A stretch of 64,000 bases of DNA from Lepus europaeus. Lineage: Eukaryota > Chordata > Mammalia > Lagomorpha > Leporidae. The notes beneath the pieces were generated by a model. That model saw only the letters and a list, made by a program, of their open reading frames with translations, had not been told where the DNA came from and made no database searches. Location of the stretch: positions 42,452,077-42,516,076 of the forward strand of contig NC_084834.1 of assembly GCF_033115175.1 (NCBI RefSeq), read 5' to 3'. Below are positions 54,128-64,000 of this stretch, piece by piece. Each line of letters opens with the position of its first letter. Position 1 is the first letter of the stretch. The translations under genes and the position numbers were made by a program.

Positions 54128-56009
54128 ATACTCAATCTCATGCCAAAAAGTTTTGTTTATGTACTTTATATGTAGCTGCAGTTTTTACATTTTCTAGTTT
54201 TATATAGTTCATTGATTAACTATAATACTACACTTTTTGATTTTAAAGTAAATGATACTTTGATTTTGTTTTTTTTTTAATTTCAAATAGTGTTGTTAAA
54301 AGCATATTCATAAGTAAATTCCAATGTGTAATTATGTCTTGATATCTATGAATGGAAATTTGGAGTCAAACAGTATGAAATATTTCAGTGTTACAAAACA
54401 AATTTTCCCAAATAGTTATAAAAGTGATCTATCAATTAATATTCTTTCTAATGTTGAACATTTACAGATTACTTAATTACTAAAACTTAAGTGGATATAA
54501 AATAGCATATATTTGTAGACCTACTCAGTTTCTTCTTGATTATTGTTAATTAGAACACTTCAAATATAGAGTGCTTTTGTCTGTTTCCTCTTCTATGCAA
54601 TATCAGTTCATATTTTTGCCAAGTGTTCCATTAGCAAACTGAATTCGAAGAGTCCTTTTAATATTCCTAATAGAATTCTGTGTCGGTTGTATGTGTGAAA
54701 AATGTAGGTGAATAAATTTTCACTTTGATGTGATATATTTAATAAATAAAACAGGCAAACTAAGATTGTGAAAATAAAAGGTTGATAAATTAATAAGAAT
54801 TATGTTTATCAAAAGACACTTGGAGAAAATACAAATATAAAATACAAAATACAAGAGAATATTCTCTACACAATTAATTAGCAAAGAATTTATATCATTA
54901 CTTTTAGAGCTCTTTACTGTCCAATTGGATATGGGAAAGTTTAATCTACATGCCTGGAAGAAGGAGGAACTGATATTACACACTGAAATTCTTTACCATA
55001 AGTTGAATCCATAATATATTCATGACATTAAATGCTCAAGATTAGTTCATTTCATATGGGAAGTAAAAAGAAAGAGTGAAGATCAATGCCTATAGATGGT
55101 ATTCACACATAATGCCAACCAAAGGAAGTAAAAATAATTTTAGAGGTTAGATAATGAATTCAGTTCAGAGAGTGGTTTTCCTGTATCTTGTGAGATATCC
55201 ATGAGAATATGATAGATCTCATTTGGATAAGGTGTAAGTCATTATTGACCTGTTGGCTTATGTGTAGATATAACTAAATCTGTGGGAGTTGACAAGCATG
55301 GCTAGGGTGACTATGGTGAATGTGAAGGGAAAGAAATGAGAAATAAACAGACACAGGAAAGAGCTGTGAGTAATGCAAATAGTCCTCAGGGAAGGCAATT
55401 TGGTAGAAGTCTTGAAAACATCTGGATGTAAAGCAAGATACAGTTGTAGAACATCCCTTTGGGAAAAACCCTGATAAAAATAATCTGTAGTCATGAGATT
55501 AAGGATGTGCTATGAGGTAAGCACAGAATAATCATTATATTACTATGTGTTTTTTACCAGGGGAACATCAAAAAATGGTTTCCTCTCCTTTTAACTGTTT
55601 TTGAATTAGTTTGATACAGGTTGTCAGTTTTGATTTTGTAAAGGTACCTTAAGACAGGTATGCATTATGACACTGATATAAAAAGCACATAACTTCATTT
55701 TAATAATATATCATATGTGTAAATAAATAATGCAGTGTAAATATCAGCAGAATCATTTTTTCTCAGCTTCCTGAGAACTCTTTATGCAGTTAGGCAGCAA
55801 ACAGACAGAATAAACAATCTATTATTTAACAAATTGTAAAATCACACCATTATGGTATCCAATTTATATTCATAGTAGTACATAGCTATTTATAGTTCTG
55901 ATGAGAGAAGTAGTAACTTCATAAGCTTAGGTGAATATTTGGATTTCTCTGCAACCTATATGGGAATGTGTATAAGATAATAATAATGGAATTTATTCAG
56001 TTAACAAAT
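54128..56009. other. AT-rich unique stretch, nothing recognised
   Basis: 1.9 kb with no repeat or frame I can support. Confidence 0.45.
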
Positions 56010-56530
56010 ATTTTCTAAGTACCCACAAGTGTTTCAGGCATTATTCTGTATTCCAGGAAAAATATTATGAGCAACTGAAAGAAAACAATTCTGCAGGAAT
56101 TTTATAGTGCAGCATCCATACTCACATATGCATATGCATGTGCATATACTAACATATATGTGTGGTGGGATACAAGTCATGAAAAAGTAAAAGAAGGTAA
56201 AGGGATAATGAATGACAGGAATTTTCCTTTGTAAAGACGTGGCAACTGAGTGGAAAATCAGTGGTCTGAATCTGGAAATACAGCGGAGAAAAGTGGTCCC
56301 AGTAATTTCAAAAGCCTCAAGTCTGGAACAAACATTGTTTGAGAACTATGAATCAGTGCGGTTAAAGAACATTGAGCAAAGGCAAGACGTAAGAGAAATG
56401 ACATCATCGTGATACATAGAAAAGATAACAGATTTATAAGCTATGAAAAGTATTTACATTGTATCCTACATTAGCTGTTGAAATAATGGAGGATTTTAAG
56501 TGCAAATAGTTATGTTTTACTGTGTAATTT
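56010..56530 (+). mobile_element. Ancient dispersed repeat, second copy, family not assigned
   Basis: TAAGTACCCACAAGTGTTTC, AGGCATTATTCTGTATTCC, GAGCAACTGAAAG and the later AGTGCGGTTAAAGAACATTG recall the same old mammalian repeat as at 34335. A 66-codon frame inside (56212-56412) is not credible as a gene. Confidence 0.35.
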
Positions 56531-56602
56531 TGTATAATATTCCCCTTAAATATAAAATGTAATATATAATGCAATATGATTATAATATCCTACATATGCA
56601 TT

Positions 56603-56622
56603 ACACACACACACACACACAA
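56603..56622 (+). repeat. (AC)n microsatellite
   Basis: Ten AC units. Confidence 0.88.
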
Positions 56623-57277
56623 AGGTGAAGATGATTATTGCTTAATTATGTGTGGCTTTAGCTGAGGTGCCAGTAATGTAAATTAATGGGATCAGGAAAT
56701 AAGTAAGTTAGAGATAATAGGAACTACTGATAGACTATCTGTGGATGTAAAGAATCAATCTTATGATTTTGATCTATGCAACTGTGTACGGATGGGTGAT
56801 ATTTTATGAAGGATGTTAGCTATCTGTTTTTGACATGTTAATTTTTAGATATTAATTCATATCTATGCTAAATCATGAGATAGTGATTAATTTCCCTCCT
56901 AATCTTAATAACTTGTCACAAAATGGCAAATTTCTCTCAAGATTATCCAATCAATACAGGCTTTTGCTCCACAGGGGCCAGAGCAAATGCTACCTTCTAG
57001 CAGCCATATCCTCTTGATAATATCTTCTTCAAATGGGAGAAAGGAGTATGTAGAGCTTCATGCTCTTTGGAGTTTAGATGTGACTGTCACATTTCTTTTC
57101 GCAGACCCTTAGCTAGAAGTGCTCACCAGAACCTGCCCAAAGGCCCTTAGTGTGTGGAGTAGTCTATTGTGCTCAGGAGAATTTTAGAGATTCACAGTAG
57201 GAAGTTGCGCATACAAGTTTATAGCAGGAGAATGGTTAGGGCTGGAGATATAAAAGCGAGCTATCAATGTATAAATG
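56623..57277. other. Unique sequence, nothing recognised
   Basis: No coding frame or clear repeat is seen. Confidence 0.45.
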
Positions 57278-57460
57278 ATGTTTTAAAAAATTTATTTACT
57301 TCTTTGAGAGGCAAACAGAAAGACAGAAACAGAAACAGAAATAGAGATAAAGGCGAAGAAAGACAAAGAAAGAACTCCCACACACTAGTCACTTCCCAGA
57401 TGCCTTGCCACAGCCAAGGAGCTGGGATCCCAATAAATAAGTAAATCTTTTAAAAAATGT
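57278..57460 (-). mobile_element. CSINE fragment fused to a SINE tail
   Basis: The reversed SINE runs from AAAAATTTATTTACTTC through a purine tract and CACTTCCCAGATGCC to GGAGCTGGGATCC. It then joins a forward SINE-type tail (AATAAATAAGTAAATC). The head is absent. Confidence 0.7.
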
Positions 57461-58032
57461 TTTCCAAGGGATTTAAAATATGTAATGTAGTAATTCAATG
57501 CCAACAAAGAAAGTCCAATATGTGTCATACATATACATTTTCTCTATCAAGCAAGCACATACTGAAGTTAGGTTGGAGGTGACAGTTTTATGCTCTTCTT
57601 ATATAATACAAGTCCCCACAAATATTCAAAATTGTCTATTAAGATGTCTTCATGGTTCAACATATTCCCTAAGGTAGAAGATATAGGCAAATGTCTTGAG
57701 TATAAAATACATATTATAACTGAATATGTTATAATGTAGCTTGAATCACATTTAAAAACATAATGCAGAACATCTTCCACAAATGCTAATAATAATGCTT
57801 ATATGCTTTCTTCCCAGGGGCTCAGAAGATTTCTATCTTGTTTTAATAGGTATCCAGTTCTCTTCACTTCAATATCATATAAATTAGACTTTAATGAGTG
57901 TGGTGTATATTTTTCATTCATAGCATTTGAAACTTGCAGCAACTTTTTTGAATACACATGCTTTTAAAATACTATAGAAATAAAGACTAGATTTTAAAAT
58001 ATAAATATAAGATATTTTAATTGATCTAAATT
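57461..58032. other. AT-rich unique stretch, nothing recognised
   Basis: No coding frame or clear repeat is seen. Confidence 0.45.
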
Positions 58033-58043
58033 ATGACTATTTT

Positions 58044-58182
58044 TTAAAGATTTATTTATTTATTTATTTTACAGGTAGAGTTACAGGCAGTGAGAGGGAG
58101 AGACAGAGAGACAGGGGTTGGTTCACCCCCCAAATGGCTGCTATGGCCGGAGGATTAGCCAAGTGAGCCATGGCGCCGGCCC
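58044..58182 (-). mobile_element. 139-bp internally deleted CSINE with target duplication
   Basis: The reversed tail (AAAGATTTATTTATTTATTT), purine tract and GGTTCACCCCCCAAATGG run into CTATGGCCGG, joined directly to AGGATTAGCCAAGTGAGCC head. About 200 bp is missing. ATGACTATTTT at 58033-58043 and 58183-58193 proves the two ends belong together. Confidence 0.92.
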
Positions 58183-58194
58183 ATGACTATTTTC

Positions 58195-58610
58195 TTATGC
58201 ACACACCCATAACTGAATGATAATTTAAAATCTAGGAATGTGTCAGTACATAAAATGTTAACCAAAGGATTGAAGGCAATCAAGAATCTTAATTGTTACC
58301 TACTTAGAATTTATATTTATTCGGTAGACTTGGATGCAGCAATACAGGTTGATATAATGTTGAAGTATTGAAATAGATTAAAGAAATAGGCACTGACCAA
58401 GTCCTCTAAGGTCCACTCTCAAAGGTCTCCTAGTCACCCCAAGTCATTGAAAAGGATGCCCCAGAATTCATACAATCCTGCTCTGTGGGAATCATGCCAT
58501 TCACATGCTCTCAGGTGACTGTGATTGATCAATGCTCATTAAATCCCTTGAATAACATCACTCACTATGCTCTAGATGAAGAAGAGAAAGATGGTTCTTC
58601 ATTGGATCTG
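58195..58610. other. Unique sequence, nothing recognised
   Basis: Slightly GC-richer at 58395-58610. No frame supported outside the SINE. Confidence 0.45.
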
Positions 58611-58626
58611 CTATCACCACTATTTT

Positions 58627-58979
58627 ATTTCCTTCTTTTTTTTTTTTATTTTTTGAAAGGCAGAGTGGACAGTGAGAGAGAGACAGAGAGAAAGATCTTC
58701 CTTTTGCCATTGGTTCACCCTCCAATGGCCGCCACGGCCGGCGCGCTGCACCTGGCGCACCGCGTTAATCTGAAGGCAGGAGCCAGGTGCTTCTCCTGGT
58801 CTCCCATGGGGTGCAGGACCAAAGCACTTGGGCCATCCTCCACTGCACTCCCGGGCCATAGCAGAGAGCTGGCCTGGAAGAGGGGCAACCGGGATAGAAT
58901 CTGGCACCCCGACCGGGACTAGAACCCGGTGCTGGCGCCGCTAGGCGGAGGATTAGCCTGTAGAGCCAAGGCGCCGGCT
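58627..58979 (-). mobile_element. Young CSINE2 with 16-bp target duplication
   Basis: GAAAGGCAGAGTGGACAGTG, CACCCTCCAATGGCCGCCAC, GACCGGGACTAGAACCCGG and GCCAAGGCGCCGG. The flanks CTATCACCACTATTTT (58611-58626) and CTATCACTACTATTTT (58980-58995) differ at one base. Confidence 0.95.
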
Positions 58980-58995
58980 CTATCACTACTATTTT

Positions 58996-59868
58996 CACAG
59001 ATATAGTAATATCACTAAACTTTGTGAGGTCCGGAACAGTCAGATCAATGATTTGATATTTGTGCTTTTTTTTTTTTTTTTTGCTTTGGAATGCATATAG
59101 TATTTCAAACTTCTTTCTAATGTTTACAAAATATTACATGATTGAGGATGTAAAAAGTAGTCAGAGAATTTGTTATTTAAGATAACAGAAAAGTAGACAG
59201 TCCTCTGCTCTTTTTCTTTTCAGAGTTCAGAAAGATAAGCTGCCAAGTGCAAGGAAGAACAAAAAGTAATATTAGGGCACTATCTAAGGAATAGACTGAT
59301 GGTGCAGATATCTGACAAACTGAAGAGATCTAAAAGAACAAGGAAATCCTGGAACACTTGCTTGGAACAGCAGGTTCACAGTGCATTACCATGGGAACAA
59401 AAGCTTCCTGTAACCCCATTTTGCATTGCAATGCATGGACAGAGATAAGGCAAAAACATCCATTCAGGAATGCCATATTGCAGGCATCATGAACATTTCT
59501 CTATTTTATTAATTATTCATTATTAGTCAAAGGAATTCCACAGATGACACTACAGTTCATTGTGTTTTAGAACTAGAAAAGTTGATTTTCAACATTGTTA
59601 AGAAGTCAATCAAAAAATTCAAGAAAAGGCTAGAAATCATGGAAAAGGTAAGATAATTTGTGTTAAAAGTTATTTGCACTACCAGTGATTATGACAGATG
59701 TCTGTTACTTTGTGTACTAGGTTAAGTACCAAGTGCTTTTATAATTTTAGGAGTCAGTTCTTGATGATCAACTGTATGTTTGAAAAGAGGTTAAAATTTC
59801 TAAGGAAGCGAAAAGACAAACGAAGACGAACGCTGTAACCCTGAGTGGAGGTTAGGTCATTGTTTAAC
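58996..59868. other. Unique sequence, nothing recognised
   Basis: Includes a T17 run near 59065. An acceptor-like TTTTTCTTTTCAG at 59210-59222 is followed by no credible open exon. Confidence 0.45.
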
Positions 59869-59936
59869 TTTTAAACTTTATTTATTTATTTATGAGAGAG
59901 AGAAAGTATGTCGGGGGGGGGGGGGAGGGAGAGGAA

Positions 59937-59976
<40 letters not shown>

Positions 59977-60165
59977 TGAGAATGTAGAATGTCACCAACA
60001 AACAGGACTAGGAAGGCCAAAGCCAAGAGCCTGGAACTCAGCCTGGGTCTCTGACATGGATGGCAGATACCCAAGTACTACCTTCTCCCTTCCAGGGTGA
60101 GCCTTAATAGGAAGCTGAATAAAATGGGGAGTCTGAATTCCATTGATGTAGAATTCCATTATATC
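59869..60165 (-). mobile_element. Old C-repeat SINE with G13 and long GA tract
   Basis: TTTATTTATTTATTTATGAG, then a G13 run at 59913-59925, (GA)n at 59944-59974, GCCAAGAGCCTGGAACTC, CCTGGGTCTCTGACATGG. The head is decayed. Confidence 0.78.
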
Positions 60166-60565
60166 CATTCATCTCTTGGTGTGTACCTATGAAACTTTAC
60201 TAGTTTAATTAAAAAAAAAAAAAGTTACTCATGATTAAATAAAAACTTTTTCAAATCCGTAGCATTTTTCCAAGAGTTTTCAACAATGGATACATTAACT
60301 TATATTTGCTTCAGCATTTTACAAAGTTTTCCAGTGTTTTGCAAGTAATGCCACATGTACTATTTTTAATTTCTAAAGTGGTGCCCATATCTTGGGTGTG
60401 AAATTTAATCTCTGTATTTTTAGTTTCTATTTTGCTGATGCAATATGATTCACTCCACATATTTATTTATTATTCAGGTTTCCTTTTCTGTACACAGCTT
60501 TGCAAAATCTTTTGTCTATTTTTCTATCACATTTTACCAATCAATTTGTAGTACATCTTTCTTTG
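60130..60565 (-). pseudogene. Ancient L1 ORF2 3' region (minus)
   Basis: Antisense words in order: CTTCAGCATTTTACAAAG, GTATTTTTAGTTTCTATTTTG, CTGATGCAATATGATTC, TTTGTCTATTTTTCTATCAC. Diverged, with stops. The left boundary against the SINE is approximate. Confidence 0.6.
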
Positions 60566-61364
60566 TTGTTAAGTGCTTTTTTTGTAATCATTCTGCTTTG
60601 ATATTTATTTGTATTTTTAATTATTATTTTATAATGACAATATATAACCAATAAAATTGATTTGTGTGTGTGATATAAAGTAAGAATATTCACAAAAATA
60701 ACTAAACATTTCTAACTAATCTAATGATGACTGCTTAGCTATTATTTTGCAAAACCACTTCAGTTGTGTGTTAAGTCCCTACACAGGCAAGGTTTGTGGA
60801 CTTTTGTATGTTGCAGATCCACTTGTTAATTCACATAACACCACCATATGCCCTTTCTCATGGTAGGTGAATCTTTCCCCTTTGGTTCAGCAAGTACTCT
60901 CCTTATTTGTTCATATTGATCTATCCTTGCCAGTTGCTACTACAAATAAATATATGTCAATTTCTCAAATGCTATATCAATGATTATTGTTGCTATGATT
61001 AGAATTGCCTGATTTTTGTAAATAATTCTATAATTTGGGTTGCATGTACATTGGTAAATATTGAGTTTAATCTCATATAAACATTACCATTGCTCTAAAC
61101 TTGCATAGGCTTGTTTTAGTATCTTTCAATAAACATGCATAGCTTTATTCATTTAAATGAAGTGTCTCATTTGTCAGATTAAATATTTGGTATCCTGTGT
61201 CCAAGAAGGTCATGCAAACAGTATCCTTGGGGGTAAAATGTACGCTGTTGTGTTGGGGTAATAATTAAATCGACCTTTATACACTCATTTTTCTATAAAC
61301 AGGGTTACTAAACCCTCATTTTAATTCTAACATCTTTTCTATTTTGAATATTCTTTCCAAATGA
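60566..61364. other. AT-rich stretch, possibly more L1
   Basis: T-rich plus strand in the style of antisense L1, but no decisive words. Confidence 0.35.
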
Positions 61365-61700
61365 ATTATTGTAATCTAGATATCTTCATTCCATTCTTTT
61401 CAATCCTTGACATTTTTATATGTTTTCCTATATAATGTTAAATGAGTTTGGTGATAGATCATGTGTTCTGGTTGCTTATGTTGAAGTAAATCCCAATAAT
61501 ATTTGAACATTAAGTATATCTTTTCCTATATATTTTTTGCAATATCTATTATCGAGTTAGAAAGTAGGATACTTGTTCTCATATACTAAGAGTTTTGCTT
61601 TTTATTTTACCTATACTACATCTTGAATATTATAAAAATATTTTCTGTGTATTTTGCTTGATTAATAGTATTACACGCACATGTACACACATACATGTGT
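61365..61700 (-). pseudogene. Possible ancient L1 ORF2 fragment (minus)
   Basis: TCAATCCTTGACATTTTTAT and TAATGTTAAATGAGTTTGGTG recall antisense ORF2 ('..gttgaataggagtggtg..'). Weak. Confidence 0.35.
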
Positions 61701-61729
61701 GAGAGCACTTTTAAAATTTGTTGAAAAGA

Positions 61730-62071
61730 AGGCCGGCGCCGCGGCTCACTAGGCTAATCCTCCGCCTTGCGGCACCGGCACACCGGGTTCTAGTCCCGGT
61801 CGGGGCACCGATCCTGTCCCGGTTGCCCCTCTTCCAGGCCAGCTCTCTGCTGTGGCCAGGGAGTGCAGTGGAGGATGGCCCAAGTCCTTGGGCCCTGCAC
61901 CCCATGGGAGACCAGGAGAAGCACCTGGCTCCTGCCATCGGATCAGCGCAGTGCGCCAGCCGCAGCGCGCTGGCCGCGGTGGCCATTGGAGGGTGAACCA
62001 ACGGCAAAAGGAAGACCTTTCTCTCTGTCTCTCTCTCTCACTGTCCACTCTGCCTGTCAAAAAAAAAAAAA
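61730..62071 (+). mobile_element. Young CSINE2 with 11-bp target duplication
   Basis: GGCCGGCGCCGCGGCTCACT head, GGTTCTAGTCCCGG B box, intact CpG-rich body (CGCAGCGCGCTGGCCGCGG), CT tract, A tail. TGTTGAAAAGA occurs at 61719-61729 and 62072-62082. Among the least mutated copies here. Confidence 0.96.
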
Positions 62072-62082
62072 TGTTGAAAAGA

Positions 62083-62676
62083 GAATTAAAAGATACTTTT
62101 CTTTTGGTGTAAAAATATAGAAATTCATACGTAGTTTTTATAATGTGCGTTTTTGAAGCATATATATATATATACACTTATATATTTATATGTATAAACA
62201 TACATATGTTATATATTTGTATGTGTAAAACAAAGAGTGTTTGTCACATCTTTCTAGTGACAATCTAGTGACAATTCTAGTGAGAATCTTTCTGTAATAC
62301 TTCTACCTGATTTTTCAAAACAAGATTTATTACCCTGATGAATATTACTGGGAAACCAAGTCTTTCTAGTCTTTCCTCTTGTTATATTGTATGCAATACT
62401 ATATTTATTAGAATTATCTGTTCTATTAATACAAATTGTAAGTCGCATGTAAAACTCTCTAGATCTACATTTAAGGTAATTTTACAGCTAATACATCAAA
62501 TACTATAATATTTAAAAGATTTCATATTTAAAAGTTTTCTTGAGTAAAATATATGCATATATTTGCACATAAATTAAACATATAACTTTTTTAAAAGTCT
62601 GCTTTTCATCTAAATCTACAGATTCCTTTGTAATTGATATTCTGCATGACATTTGCTATATTATCTGCAACTGTCT
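62083..62676. other. AT-rich unique stretch
   Basis: Contains a short (TA)n at 62160-62175. Nothing else recognised. Confidence 0.45.
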
Positions 62677-62679
62677 TTT

Positions 62680-62985
62680 AAGATTTATTTATTTGTTTTG
62701 AAAGGCAGAGTTGGAGGGGGAGCCAAAGTGGGAAGGATTTTCCTTCTGTTCTTTCACTTCCCAAATGTCCACAATAGCAAGGGCTGGACTAGAACAAAGC
62801 CAGGAGCATGGGAATCTCCCCTGTGGGTGGTAGGGACCCAAGCAGTTCGGTCATCTTCTGCTTATTTCCCAGGTACATTAGCAAGGAACTAGATTTAAGT
62901 ACAGTACCTGGGACACAAGCCAACGGTGTTATAAGATGTCAGCATCACAGGCTGCAGCTTACCACTCTAAGTCAGAATGCTGGCA
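62680..62985 (-). mobile_element. Older CSINE
   Basis: AAGATTTATTTATTTGTTTTG, AAGGCAGAGTTGGAGG, CACTTCCCAAATGTCCAC, CAAGCAGTTCGGTCATC, GGTACATTAGCAAGGAAC and a decayed head. Confidence 0.88.
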
Positions 62986-63518
62986 TCATTGGTTATCTGT
63001 TTATATCATGCTAAGAGATTATAAGACATATAGTACTGACTTTGGAAAATCACTGAGTTAATTTAAGGCTCAGAACAAAGTTTTTATGTTTTCTCATGTA
63101 ACAATGGGAAAAATGTTTACACAGGATCATACATGGGACTTTTAGAAAGAATTGGTTTGATTTTGTATTTTTCTAGTTCAAAGATTTTCCTCTATTTTCC
63201 TGCACTATGACAATTCTGACACTAATATGAGGATGGGATTTCCCATTTCTAATTTTGTAAAGTTCTTACAATTATATTACTACTAGCTTTATTTTATATT
63301 TTAAAACTGGAAATTCTAATAATCTAATGCCCTGGGTATTTGAATTCTGCTATGTAAATTTTGATATCATGTTTCTTTATGCATTCTGTGATATTGCATT
63401 TTAAGAGAGTATATGGCCAGTGGATAATGTTTTGTAGTCATGTTTAATGTCATTTTGCTTTTGCATGACATTCTGGGATGCAAAAATAACTAAATCTCTT
63501 TCCATACATTTTTGAATT
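62986..63518. other. AT-rich unique stretch, nothing recognised
   Basis: No coding frame or clear repeat is seen. Confidence 0.45.
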
Positions 63519-64000
63519 TTTTCTGTTTTTTTGTTTGTTTGTTTGTTTTTTCTTTAAATAATAAGTATAAATTTCCAAAGTACAGCTTCTGGATTACAAT
63601 GGCTTCCCCCCCCATAATTTCCCTCCCACCCATAACCCTTCCATTTCCCACTGCCTCTCCCATCCCATTCACATCAAGATTCATTTTCAATTATCTTTAT
63701 ATACAGAAGATCAGTTTAATATATATTAAGTAAAGATTTCAACAGTTTGCACACACACAGAAACACAAAGTGTAAAATATTTTTTGAGTACTAGTTATAG
63801 CATTAATTCACATTGTTCAACACACTAAGGACAGAGATCCTACATGGGGAGTAAGTGTACAGTGAATCCTGTTGTTCATTTAACAATTGACACTCTTGTT
63901 TATGGCATCAGTAATCACCCTAGGCTCTTCTCATGAGTTGCCAAGCCTATGAAAGCCTTTTGCATTTGCCAATTCCAATATTATTTGGACAAGGTCATAG
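63519..64000 (-). mobile_element. Rabbit L1 3' end (minus), runs off the window
   Basis: T-rich (TTTG)n tail, then AATAAGTATAAATTTCCAAAG, GGATTACAATGGCTTCCCC, CAAGATTCATTTTCAATT and GGCATCAGTAATCACCCTAG, collinear with 31649-32842. It is more diverged than the copies at 31649 and 52737. Confidence 0.92.

Noticed and set aside
58485..58922. 145-codon plus-strand frame
   Set aside because: Its C-terminal two thirds is the reversed CSINE2 at 58627-58979; the same peptide appears at every CSINE2 copy.

Overview
The window is non-coding nuclear DNA from a lagomorph, most likely the European rabbit or a close relative. The base composition is AT-rich. It is densely packed with tRNA-derived C-repeat SINEs (CSINE family), including young copies with an A-box/B-box head, a (TCTC)n tract and an A-rich tail. 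It also carries L1 elements whose 3' ends look rabbit-specific. I found no complete protein-coding gene, no tRNA, rRNA or snRNA gene, no operon, no CRISPR array and nothing bacterial or phage-like. Almost all open reading frames longer than 60 codons lie inside SINEs, simple repeats or L1 remnants. One short segment (35383-35601, minus) has a signal-peptide-like start and ends near a good splice-donor sequence. It is the only piece I would call a possible exon, and only weakly.

Layout. 1-9 kb: old SINEs, an ancient L1 in two opposed pieces (about 1.7-4.3 kb), one young CSINE2 (6.0 kb) and AT-rich filler. 9.0-14.4 kb: one long minus-strand ancient L1 ORF2 remnant, broken up by SINEs (one carrying 20 uninterrupted GAA triplets, one with an inverted head), by a later L1 3' end and by two unidentified inserts. 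14.4-24 kb: filler with scattered SINEs and an ancient sense L1 (21.5-22.3 kb). 24-28 kb: SINEs, a MER5-like fragment, a 226-nt uninterrupted pyrimidine tract and an L1 ORF1-like coiled-coil remnant on the minus strand, followed by a GC-richer block that may be its 5' leader. 28-34 kb: two rabbit L1 3' ends and several SINEs. 34-42 kb: mostly unique AT-rich DNA with a mariner-type miniature element, the exon candidate, SINEs and a (TA)n run. 42.8-45.3 kb: a decayed mariner DNA transposon on the minus strand, interrupted by a solo LTR with perfect 4-bp target duplications and by two SINEs. 45.3-48 kb: a MaLR-type LTR and another LTR-like repeat. 48-54 kb: a SINE cluster, an ancient sense L1 and a rabbit L1 with an internal inversion. 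54-64 kb: unique AT-rich DNA, SINEs, ancient L1 fragments and another rabbit L1 3' end running off the window.

The elements do not form a system. They form a stratified insertion record: ancient L1 and MaLR at the bottom, then mariner and its miniature derivatives, a solo LTR, older CSINEs, and finally CSINE2 and rabbit L1 copies with near-perfect target-site duplications. The most informative loci are the mariner/solo-LTR/SINE stack, two L1s with twin-priming-type inversions, a SINE with an inverted promoter head, a CSINE2 deletion variant seen at two loci, and a short reading frame that stays open in three L1 3' regions. Family names come from pattern recognition without a database, so boundaries of diverged copies are approximate.
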